A stretch of 64,000 nt of DNA from Patella vulgata (taxonomy: Eukaryota; Mollusca; Gastropoda; Patellidae): assembly GCF_932274485.2 (NCBI RefSeq), contig NC_065885.2, positions 28,347,062 to 28,411,061 of the forward strand. The letters run 5' to 3'. Made by a program: the position numbers and the translations under genes. Every line of letters starts with the position of its first letter. Within the stretch, counting starts at the first letter, position 1. Below, in pieces: positions 54,737-64,000 of this stretch. The notes under the pieces were generated by a model that made no database searches, was not told where the DNA came from, and was given only the letters and a program-made list of their open reading frames with translations.

Positions 54737-55194
54737 ACATTCAATACGGCATATAAATCACTTTATCTGAAATTAACACAAATTGATTAATGGATAGCTG
54801 ATTTTATCAGGTTTTAATAATCACAACACCCTAAAATGATGAACTTTTATTGGTCTTAGGTCTTATCAACGAAAAATGTTTATATATTCATGTTGATGTA
54901 AGCAATTCCACATACGAAAAATGACTTCACAAATTATCAATGGTCCCCTGAAGACTGACTATTTGCATTAATGAGTAGTATCTACACTGGATGCTATAGT
55001 GATTTAGAAAGGCAAGATTTGAACTATTAAGTGCATTGAATTTCAGTAACAGCAGCCCTGAAAAGCAAAATAATAGCCCCCGCCCCGAAAAAAAGGGGAG
55101 TTATTGTAATCATTACATGATTTAGATTATTATTCATGAATAGTGGTAAGAATATTTTAAAGTGTTGATAAAATACAAATTATTATGCTTAGCT

Positions 55195-55560
55195 TATGAT
55201 TATAATAAGAGTGATATACGCCATGGGGAGGAACAATCCTTGATCTCTGTTCATCTTTGGTTTAATGTGTCTTCGTATTTGAATGGCTTCATGCAATCAG
55301 CGCGCCTTCTTGCTGCTTATATTCTTGCATAGTACATCATTGGACCATTGGACCCTGTGGCGGGGGTTGGAGATCAAGTGTTCAGCTACAGCTGAGTTGT
55401 TGGTTGCTGCTTTCGATTTGTGGTCATCTATCATTTTGTTTAATGGACGTTTGTCTCCCCCGGCGTACGTATAGGTCTACTTCCACAATTGCACTCTATG
55501 TGGTTGTAGCGGTTGTGTTGGATTTAGTTTATCATTGGTTCTTAATATATCTTTAGTGCT
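55195..55560 (-). pseudogene. Penelope-like element fragment with GIY-YIG end, broken
   Basis: Minus-strand translation shows pieces of a GIY-YIG nuclease C-terminus: TYAGGDKRPLNKMIDDH, then NNSAVAEHL, then HEAIQIRRHIKPKMNRDQGL followed by FLPMAY. The order and the closing NRD.G..LP pattern fit the 3' end of Penelope-like retroelements. It is a fossil fragment with several breaks. The reverse-transcriptase part is not seen. Confidence 0.6.
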
Positions 55561-55855
55561 GACGCTTTTTGTGAAGGTTGCAACTATTTCTGTTTGTTGC
55601 ATTATAGTTGCGGTTTGATTTGGTAGGTGACTTACTGTTGAAAGGAAGGAAGATTCTTCGTAATTCCGTGGAAAGCGTAAGTTTGACGTAGGTGCTCAGT
55701 GCGTCAGTACTACTTGTCAAGTACGTGTGACAAAGTTAACCAGTTTTGTGCACCACTTGTTATGCACGTGAAACCACAGACGAGTGTAACGTGGAAATAT
55801 TTCAAAAATGGCATCAAACTCTAGCTATGACTAAGTAAATGTCTAAAGTCTGTTA

Positions 55856-56980
55856 CGTCCATGTTTGTAAGCGAGATTATCAAATAACTGGTCTGCATGA
55901 TTCCAATTTCTAAGTCAGGGGCAAATAACTCGTCTGAAATGAAATGAAATGAAAATGGGGTTTAACTTCCTACTGTTCTGCTCCGAACTGGGCTAATGAA
56001 GACGGGCATGCGCCATACAGTGTTGTATGAGGTAAATTTTGTCCTGACAGCGGCTCTACGGCCTACTCTTATATCGCATTCCAACGTCAATGTGTTCACA
56101 GGACATCCATTTTTCGTCCCATCCGAACGACTAGACACCTGTCCTTGTCAGGCCCTCCGCCCTGCATCACTGACAATGGGGAACCACGCCGGAAAATCTA
56201 GATGAAATTTCTCGGCCAATGCAGGTATCGAACACCCGACCTCCAGGCTAGCGAGCCAGCGTCTTACCCACTGAGCCACCGTAACCCCCAGTACCAAGGC
56301 GAGAAACGGGTTAGATTGATCAAAGTTCGCTCCTCTAGATTTCGTCAACCAGAATATCCCTGAAGCAATGGCCTGAGAAATCCCTCTCTGGCCATTCTTG
56401 GATTGACTTGATACTTGAGCTATTGCGGGAGTGGGAGTGTGTCTATTCTTCCCGTTCAATCAAATCCCTCCTCAGTACAGCAACATGGCAGTCCTTGGTT
56501 TAATCTGTGGTCTTCCATTAAACTTTGGACAGTGATTTAAGGTATTAAAACGGTGAATGTATTGTTCGTCCAAACAGTATGGTTTACACTGTAGCCGTTT
56601 TGATAGCCTAGTTTGTCGCGCAATTAGTTTTTCTGCAATATTCTGCTATGCCCTGGTTAAATGAGCGTAATAAAACATTTCGAGCTCTGTTTAAACCCGA
56701 ATGATATTGTTACGCAGTTAGGTATCGGTTGTTAATCGGACTATTGACCAGTCATAATTTGGAACAGAAATTTGCTTTCATTATGGCAATGTTGTGTGGG
56801 ATTAGATCTAATCAAACGAAACACTTAAGACGGAAGGGTCACGTGGATAATTTTAAAAAGTCATAGCTTAATGTTATTTTTGACTACTGAAAGAGAATCG
56901 GTTTCAGACGAGTTATTTGCCCCTGAGTTAGAAATCGGAATCAGACCAGTCATGTATTAATCTCGCTTGCGAACATGGAC
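55856..56980. mobile_element. TIR element with TTA target duplication, interrupted by SINE-B
   Basis: The left arm (55856-55937) and right arm (56896-56980) are inverted copies of about 85 bp, outer end CGTCCATGTTTGTAAGCGAG. Both outer flanks are TTA, the target of PIF/Harbinger-type elements. A SINE-B copy sits just inside the left arm. The rest of the interior shows no coding sequence I recognise. Confidence 0.72.
55938..56289 (-). mobile_element. SINE-B, near full length with small internal deletion
   Basis: The reversed tail and body end in the clearest head of the window: CGAACACCCGACCTCCAGGC and TTACCCACTGAGCCACCGTA, i.e. an A box TGGCTCAGTGG on the minus strand. About 25 bp are missing in the middle compared with the 54.4 kb copy. 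Confidence 0.9.
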
Positions 56981-57438
56981 TTATAGACCGGGAGCCCAGG
57001 GGGCCAACCTAGCTGAAAAGTGTACCAATTTTTTCCTATATGTTATCAATGCATGTATAGCTTGTATCATCAGAATGTAAGTCTGCCGGGTTTCCGGTGG
57101 TGGGTGTGGTATTCCACGCCCAAAATGCCATGCACCCCAACTAGGCTAGATTAGCTCAAACGTGTACCACACGAAAATCGTACAGCAGCGTACCGTACAC
57201 ATTCAGGTGTTACAAAAACACTCTAACAGACATTTCTAGTGGTTGGTTACCCCTGACAGAGAGCTATGTAATTGTCAGACATTTGTAGTTGTAGAGTATC
57301 CCTGACAAGATTTATCTAATTTCCAGTCCACAGCTAGGCTAGATTAGCTGAAATATGTACCCCCTAAAACAGCTTTGGAGTTGTTCAGTACCACTACAGG
57401 AATCATGAACGACTACTGCCAGACAGTTTGTGCGGTGG

Positions 57439-57914
57439 GTTACCCCTTATAGACACGCCCCAAAATGGTCCAGCGTGTGGAAAGCTTAGGTGCCACCTCG
57501 ACTCGAGCCATACTTCGGTATTCCTTTATAGCACGACATACCTCAGGTACAAACATGCAAATGGTATTTGATGCTACACGGAACGAAAACTCAAGTGACT
57601 TGTAACTATTCACTGTAGCCAGGAATCGGATCGTAATAGCCAGTTTCAGCCAGGGCTGACGTAAGTGGACGGTGGCTTTTTGGACCCTTCGTAATGCGAT
57701 TATATCACAGTACGCATCAAGAGTTCTGTAAACATGTCAGGAGGCACCCGCATGTAGGCCTACGCCATAAAGTCTCCCTGTCTACCTCTACGAATAGGTT
57801 GTGATACTGACCGAAGAGCCGCCGATATTCAATCCATGGGCGTACCCACCAATGCCTCTGTCGCTCCTCGTTCCGACGTCGACATTCCTGTATTAACAGT
57901 GGAAATATGGCCTC
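57439..57914 (-). pseudogene. PIF/Harbinger transposase fragment (HARBI1-like), broken
   Basis: On the minus strand, conceptual translation gives EAIFPLLIQECRRRNEERQR, then HWWVRPWIEYRRLFGQYHNL, then in another frame RVPPDMFTELLMRT, and then PWLKLAITIRFLATVNSYKS and LEFSFRVASNTICMFVPEVC. These are the N-terminal helical region of Harbinger transposases (family pattern LKLAITLRFLATG.SY.SL...FRV..NTI...V.EVC). At least one frame change separates the blocks, and the DDE nuclease half is absent. It is a dead fragment. Whether it belongs with the TTA-flanked element next to it is unknown. Confidence 0.78.
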
Positions 57915-58340
57915 GAGCCGTTTTCCGCTTTTAACTGCCCGTAAAAGTTCATACCTTAGTCCATGTCGGTATGGTGACAGCCATATCTGTGCTTTCTGCA
58001 GTCAAACATGCTAGATAATCTCTATATCGTGCATGCTTTGTGCACTGGTCGCACACCACACATGGAGGTCGAAAGTGAGATGTACTTCTGACTTGCGGTC
58101 CGCAATAATAGTAAGTCACCCGTACAAAGACCATAAGTCTGACATCGTCTTACTGCCATGGCAAAGTCCCTACCAGTCGTGCTCGTTACTTGATGCAGGC
58201 CCACGGACAGCGTACGTACATGCGTTCGTGATTTTTTCGCAAGACTCGTAAAATTTGTATATTTTCAGGACCAAAAGTCTCTACGGCCCATCTGCGATCT
58301 TCTACGGCGCCGAACGCACGCAAGTGACGCGTAAAGCACC

Positions 58341-59278
58341 ATGGTATTAACTATCCCAAATAACACCATGACGTTATCTTTATGTTAGATTAACGTTAAA
58401 ATGGTCGGTCGGTTTACCATCATTTTGTGCTTATCTTTGTTGAATTAATTTGTTTGCTCATCTTTTAAAGAACAAGCTAACGTTAAACAATGTATGTTAA
58501 ATATATTAAATATGGTATTAACTATCCCATATAACACCATCATTTTGCTCATCTGTTTGATTTTAATTTAACGCTATCAACTTATGTTGAATTAATTTAT
58601 GTTTGCTAATCTTAGATTAAGTTAACGTTAAAAATGTATGTTAAATAGATTAACTATGGTATTAACTATCCCATATAACACAATGACGTTATCTTTTATT
58701 AGATTAATGTTAAAATGATTGGTCTGTTTACATTCATTTTGCTCATCTTTGTTGAATTAATTTATGTTTGCTCATCTTTTAAAGATTAACGCTAAGAAAT
58801 GAATGTTAAAATATAATAATTATGGTATTAACTATCCCATATAACACCATGGCGTTATCTTTATGTTAGTGTATCGTTAAAAATGGTCGGTCGGTTTACT
58901 ATCATTTTGTTCATCTTTTTAATTTCAATTTAACGCTATAAACTTATAAACTACATCTTGTGGTACCTAACTAGAGAATCAAGACATTCGGTCATTGATG
59001 CTTCTCATACACTGTACCAAACCTATGGAATTATTACCCTTGGCCATAAAGAATCCACATTAGCTTGGCTGTTTTAAGAAGCAATTAAAGACTCATCTTT
59101 TTTCAACTGCTTATTAACATTAACTGGGTTTTTTATTATCTTGTGATAAGTGGATAGTTAAATGCGCCTTGAGCGTTAATTTTGATGGATCTCTGCGCAG
59201 TATAAGAGCTCACTATTATTATTATGTTTATTATCTTTTAAAGATTAAGTTAACATTAAAAATGTATGTTAAAGCGGA
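58341..59278 (+). repeat. Tandem repeat of 144-171 bp units, split by a LINE end
   Basis: ATGGTATTAACTATCCCATA starts units at 58341, 58512, 58656 and 58822. Unit sequence (AAGTTAACATTAAAAATGTA) resumes after the LINE fragment at about 59245. Confidence 0.85.
58945..59226 (+). mobile_element. LINE 3' end with (ATT)n tail
   Basis: Around 59000-59125 the translation gives PNLWN, then after a frame change LPLAIKNPH and FKKQLKTHLFSTAY, the end of a LINE ORF2. The 3' UTR carries GCGCCTTGAGCG and TATAAGAGCT and ends in ATTATTATTATTATG, as CR1/Nimb-type LINEs do. It interrupts the 58.3 kb tandem repeat. Confidence 0.7.
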
Positions 59279-59680
59279 ATTAGATAAGATTAGATACAGA
59301 GCTGGCAGTTCTCGCTCTAATAGTTAAAAAATAGATAATGAAAAGAGAATATTTTGAAAATTTCAGTCGAATTAGTTCCCTCTCAGTCAAGGAATCGGCG
59401 ATATAATTATAGGCCGGCCTCGATTATCATTAATACCGTTGTTACTATATTAAACAAAGTCTCTGTTATCCATTTTTACCGTAACCGTATCATCCAGAAA
59501 AGATATTTGAAGACACTAAATATCACAGACATCCGATGGCACCAAGAGTTGATTATGGTCTTGGGAAGTTAATTTATGTCTAATTAGGAATTTAGATAAC
59601 ATATTATGCCTAAAGAAAGATATGCAATAGGCAGAATTAGTTCTTTCCGACGTAAAATTAACGTCATTTTCTTTTGTAAA
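59278..59680 (-). mobile_element. Repeat family D fragment, minus strand
   Basis: It holds TAGATACAGAGCTGGCAGTT near 59291 and ATATGCAATAGGCAGAATTA near 59620, both reversed family D segments, with unrelated sequence between. Confidence 0.5.
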
Positions 59681-59881
59681 TCTAAGGTTAATCTGACTTA
59701 ACTGTTGACGTTAATTTAACATTTAAATCGATGAGCAAATCGATGGAAATCTAACCGACCATTTTAACTCAAATTTATCTTTAAAATTTGATGTTAATCT
59801 ATAGCTCATATCAGAACGATTAGCTAAATGAGAGAATTGTTTGTTATACTATAAATCTCTCATATTCCCTAAAGAATCATT

Positions 59882-59998
59882 GACAGTTGGAATTCGATAT
59901 AAGAGTAGACCGTAGTGCCGCTGTCCGTGAAAAATGTCTCCCATAGCACTCGGTATGGCATATTACAGTGGTCATTAAATTGTTTGCATTTCATTCTT
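59882..59998 (+). mobile_element. SINE-B 3' part
   Basis: It holds GTTGGAATTCGATATAAGAG, TAGTGCCGCTGTCCGTGAAA and CCCATAGCACTCGGTATGGC. Confidence 0.7.
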
Positions 59999-60347
59999 TC
60001 AATATTTCATTCTTCAGTATTCATTCATTCGTCCAATTAAACATTTCTATTATTCTTATGTTTCTATTAATTAGACGTTAAGCTGCTAATCTAATGACAG
60101 ACGGTTCACAGCTGACACACTAATTAATGAGTTTAATTACTATCTTATTGATTTATTTTACTGTAATGTCTTTTATATTTTAATCTTTCCTCTTTAATCG
60201 TTATTAGTAACCTTTGTGTATATTGTAAATTCCAAAGATATCATTTTATTCTAAATAACGATTTGTACATTGACAAAGCATTCCAGGTTTCATTCCGTTT
60301 CTAGGACAGTTACTCTGCTTGTCGGACGTGCTGCTCTCCGCATATAT

Positions 60348-60807
60348 GGACACAGATCACTAAAGATTGCCCCATTGACTCCAATGTTAATTCTCGTATC
60401 TTAGACCGGCTCTAACTTTTTCCCAAATTTTCGTTGGGTAGAACGCTTTCTACCACAGATGGAGCAACATGTGGCAACCACTTGCCCAAAAGCACGTATG
60501 AGGTTCTTCATGAAAAACTTGAGATACACAAGCTGGAAGTAGAGACAAGTAAACATGCAATTTCAGGCCCTACATTTCAACGTAACCAACCTCTCAACTC
60601 TTGTATCCTTCCGCATCAAAATTATGAATATTCACCAAAACCTGGCAGAAAATGTATTTTCAAACCCTTTTCCTCAATTCTACACCAAAAAGTCAACAAA
60701 AATCGCCATGCAAAAGGGGGAAAAAGGAAAAGGGAGAGGAAGACTAAAAATAGCTTTGGCCCTTGTTTCGTGGGTGACGGCGTAGGAATATTTGGTGATC
60801 TGTGTCC
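60348..60807. repeat. Left 460 bp terminal direct repeat
   Basis: It starts GGACACAGATCAC and ends GTGATCTGTGTCC, so the repeat has its own 13 bp inverted ends. It is identical by eye to 62779-63224 except for a 14 bp stretch near 60760. An ORF of up to 126 codons runs inside both, with no similarity I recognise. Confidence 0.88.
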
Positions 60808-62778
60808 TATATAGGGGTGAAACTTCAGGTATCACCAAAAGGCCTTTTTTATTTCCTTCCCATGTGTTCTGGCAACATGCCGGTGAAAGAAAATCAAAAT
60901 CAAAGAATAACTGTAAAAATGATGGCCCTTTAAGTACACATGCTGCTTTATGTACACTGGTGCATCTCAGGTCCATAGGCCTTTTGTGCTAAAATTTAAA
61001 AATCTTTCTTATTAAAGGCAGTATCTGAGTTCTGTGAAAAAATTAGACAAGTTACAAAGAAACTACATAGAAAACACTCATAATTTGGAATTTTTTTCAA
61101 AAATATAATTTTTTACTGCCATGTGATGAAAAATGTACAAAATTTACATGTAGCATCTCTCAAAATACCAATAATTTTCCACTTTTTTAAATATCCGGAC
61201 GGACAAGAAATATATTTTTAGAATCTGTGGACAATATGCAAACAGAAAAAATGCAAACCAGTTGCAATGATTGTAATATTAGAGATCTATACTGAAACAT
61301 GTATGCCTACCCCCTGAACATGCCACTGATTGAATTAATCTAATCTATGGTTGCAGAACTTACATTACCAAAGGAATCTGTCTAACAGCTATGTTTTACC
61401 ATCCCTGGCTAACATATGCACATATAAACTAAAATAGGTGCAATAAATATGAATTATGGTTAAAAATAGGCCTTGATGAATGAAAAAAATGCCATATTTG
61501 GTCTATGATCACCCCTCTCTAACAGAAGGGTCACAGAATACACAATTTTCACAAATTTGGGAATATTTCAATGTTTCCAACATCTCAAACCTCAGAGGCA
61601 TGTTACAAATTTGTATTGCAATCCTTGTGCTGAAGCAAGATGTCTGGAACTTTACATTAATTTCCTGAAAAAATGAAGTCAAAAAAGTAGCCATGACAGA
61701 CTTGACAACATAAAAAGAGGCCTGAAAAGGAGAAAAATTAACATTTTATTGTTTTATAGGCAACATAAATGCAGCAAACACCACAAATGCTGGATTTTGA
61801 TAAGAAAATATTGAACATTAAACTGACATTTACACATCTACACCAGTTTTATATCTGGGTCTGGTCTCATTGGCCTGAAATGCCTCAGGGTTCTACGTTT
61901 GACTCTGAACAAATAAGGGTTAGAAATCCTTGAAATGCACAAAAAAAATATTTTTGGGTGAAAAATAACATTCTTAGCTGTAATTCAACCACAAAGTCCA
62001 ATTAAGATCATTTTCATGTCAATACAGGTGCATTTAAATCCCTCAAAACACATTAATAGAAAAGGGTGGGGTGGGGCATTTATTGCCTCTCTAAACAGAA
62101 TGATGGAGTAAAAAATGTCTAGAAAGGCTGGGATATTGCTTCCTACATGAAGGAAATGCAAGAATTTAATGTTTCAAAGGAGAAAAAAATGCTTATTCTG
62201 GGTAAAATAGTGGCAAAATTGAGCCAACCCCTGTTTTGAACATTTTGTACAAACCCATCTGCTGTACATTATTAACTCAGTGTTACCAATTTTAAATTTT
62301 CTGTAGGAAAGCTGGAGCTATTTCTAAACCTGAAAAACATGTAGATCCCATCTAAGTTATATTAGCAAAGAAAATATGGGCATTTTTAGACATTTTGACT
62401 CATTTTAGTAGTCATGAAAATATTAATTTCTACATCCAAATGGGGGGAATCTCAAGATTTTTTGTGAATATTCCTGATTTTTAGACAAAATTTGGTGAAA
62501 TTTCAATACTGTTCACTTTATCTGTGCTTTCTGAGACTGAATAAGCCAACATTGGGCATTAGAATATTTTACTTACTGTTAAAAATTCAATAAAAATTGA
62601 AAATTGAGAAATTTGCAGTAAAATTACAATTTTTCTTCAAAACTTTTATTTTTTTTTTTTTCATTAACTTTTTTTAGTTTTTCTGTAGCCAAACTATTTT
62701 ATTCATATTTTCTGAGAATTTAATCTTCATATTTTCAAAACTAAGGCATATCAGTGACAGCCTTATCACACACAGACA
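60808..62778. other. Interior of the 2.9 kb unit, non-coding
   Basis: AT-rich, no ORF over about 62 codons, no known motif. It is bounded by the two direct repeats. Confidence 0.6.
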
Positions 62779-63224
62779 GGACACAGATCACTAAAGATTG
62801 CCCCATTGACTCCAATGTTAATTCTCGTATCTTAGACCGGCTCTAACTTTTTCCCAAATTTTCGTTGGGTAGAACGCTTTCTACCACAGATGGAGCAACA
62901 TGTGGCAACCACTTGCCCAAAAGCACGTATGAGGTTCTTCATGAAAAACTTGAGATACACAAGCTGGAAGTAGAGACAAGTAAACATGCAATTTCAGGCC
63001 CTACATTTCAACGTAACCAACCTCTCAACTCTTGTATCCTTCCGCATCAAAATTATGAATATTCACCAAAACCTGGCAGAAAATGTATTTTCAAACCCTT
63101 TTCCTCAATTCTACACCAAAAAGTCAACAAAAATCGCCATGCAAAAGGGGGAAAAAGGAAAAGGGAGAGGAAGACTAAAAATAGCTTTGGCTGACGGCGT
63201 AGGAATATTTGGTGATCTGTGTCC
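62779..63224. repeat. Right 446 bp terminal direct repeat
   Basis: This is the second copy, same orientation and same 13 bp inverted ends as the left repeat. TATAT follows it, as TATAT precedes the left repeat. Confidence 0.88.
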
Positions 63225-63331
63225 TATATATATGATGTTTAATGTTTTCCGGTAATAAGTAGTCTCAAGGATAGTTCCAGTCTTTAGTTATTATCGAAGA
63301 TTCTCACTGTTACAGTATTCCCATCTTCAGA

Positions 63332-63390
63332 AGCCCTATCGGCGCAGAACAGTACTAAGACGTTAAAACCCATTACATTTCATCTCAGTT
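63332..63390 (+). mobile_element. SINE-B tail fragment
   Basis: GCGCAGAACAGTACTAAGAC then GTTAAAACCCATTACATTTC is the family B 3' end. Confidence 0.65.
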
Positions 63391-64000
63391 GTCATATTTC
63401 CTAATAGAGACCATGTTTGTAAGGTGATATTTTAATGGACGTAGTTGCTTCCCTTAGATCGACTTTGCGCTATGGGCAAATCATGTAAAATGTGCCCAAA
63501 AGCCAGAATAAGTTTATTACGCGATAATTTGCAGGTACGGAAGGGCATATTCCAAATAATCTCCACATCTTCATAAGTGAGACTGCGAAATCCAGTACCA
63601 TCAAAACACGATCTTTTGGATCAATTCGTATACTTTTATACTCTTTCTAACAACCCAAATCAGAATCCTTTAAATTAATTTATGGTTGATATATGATTGT
63701 TTGATCAATAAAAACAGTGACTTAATGTTTTGAATACCCCAGTGTTGACGTCTGCCCCATACTAATTTACAGGATATTTGTCAAATATCTATAGTATACC
63801 CAATAAAATTATACAGAAAACCCTACAGATATATGTATTCCGCATGGGAATTGACCTAAAATATCCATTTATATTATTGGTTTTATAACAGGGATTGTTA
63901 TAATATATACAAATAGACGATGACTATGTTTTTTTTATTGCGCCGACTTTAGTAATTATGAATTTGAATGAAATTTTCAGCAAATTCCCTTTACATTATC

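Larger units (their letters stand above)
60348..63224. mobile_element. 2.9 kb unit bounded by direct repeats, class unknown, non-coding
   Basis: Two near-identical direct repeats flank 1971 bp of AT-rich sequence with no recognisable protein. TATAT occurs on both outer sides (60343-60347, 63225-63229), which could be a 5 bp target duplication but is low-complexity. The layout is that of an LTR-type non-autonomous element, yet the ends are GG..CC rather than TG..CA and no primer-binding site or polypurine tract is evident. It could also be two copies of a small TIR transposon with a shared history. Near-identity of the repeats says it is young. Confidence 0.55.

Noticed and set aside
55936-56980. 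Minus-strand ORF 56148-56459 as a gene
   Set aside because: Part of it is SINE-B head and the rest is interior of the TIR element; no protein features.

Overview
The window looks like AT-rich nuclear DNA of an invertebrate animal, most likely a marine mollusc (gastropod or bivalve). The phylum is inferred from the type of gene and the repeat families, not proven. One host gene with introns dominates. Everything else I can explain is transposon-derived or tandemly repeated.

The gene is on the + strand. It is a complete SLC26 anion transporter of the SLC26A5/A6 (prestin-like) clade with 18 coding exons, from an ATG at 13535 to a TAG at 49465. All exon joins keep frame across GT-AG introns and the coding length is 2352 nt (783 residues). 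Exon 1 encodes an acidic N-terminal tail and is separated by an 18.8 kb intron from exon 2 (32498). Exons 2-12 encode the rest of the N-terminus and the 14-helix transport domain. Exons 13-17 encode a cytoplasmic STAS domain with a charged insert. Exon 18 encodes a short tail.

The 5' flank (1-13.5 kb) has no recognisable gene. It holds copies of two tRNA-derived SINE families (called A and B here), an 879 bp hAT-type non-autonomous element with 8 bp target duplications (6902-7780), and several short tandem repeats. Intron 1 holds a LINE 3' end (about 14.1-14.4 kb), a CpG-dense foldback element (about 18.0-18.6 kb), a repeat-bearing element at 20-21 kb, more SINEs, two hAT-type MITEs and a Tc1-like DNA transposon with a 311-residue transposase ORF (26433-27879). 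Later introns carry a nested foldback element (37281-38770), minisatellites and further SINEs.

The 3' flank (49.5-64 kb) is again repeat territory. It has SINEs nested in SINEs (53.5-54.3 kb), a Penelope-like fragment (55.2-55.6 kb), a TTA-flanked TIR element (55856-56980), a broken PIF/Harbinger transposase fragment (57.4-57.9 kb), a 4-copy tandem repeat with a LINE end in it (58.3-59.2 kb), and a 2.9 kb unit bounded by near-identical direct repeats (60348-63224).

SINE-A and SINE-B share the same 3' tail, which suggests they use one LINE machinery. Most pieces are known kinds of element. The observations most worth following are the tandem duplication of the exon-10 splice acceptor in the SLC26 gene, the unclassified 60.3-63.2 kb unit, and the shared SINE tail.
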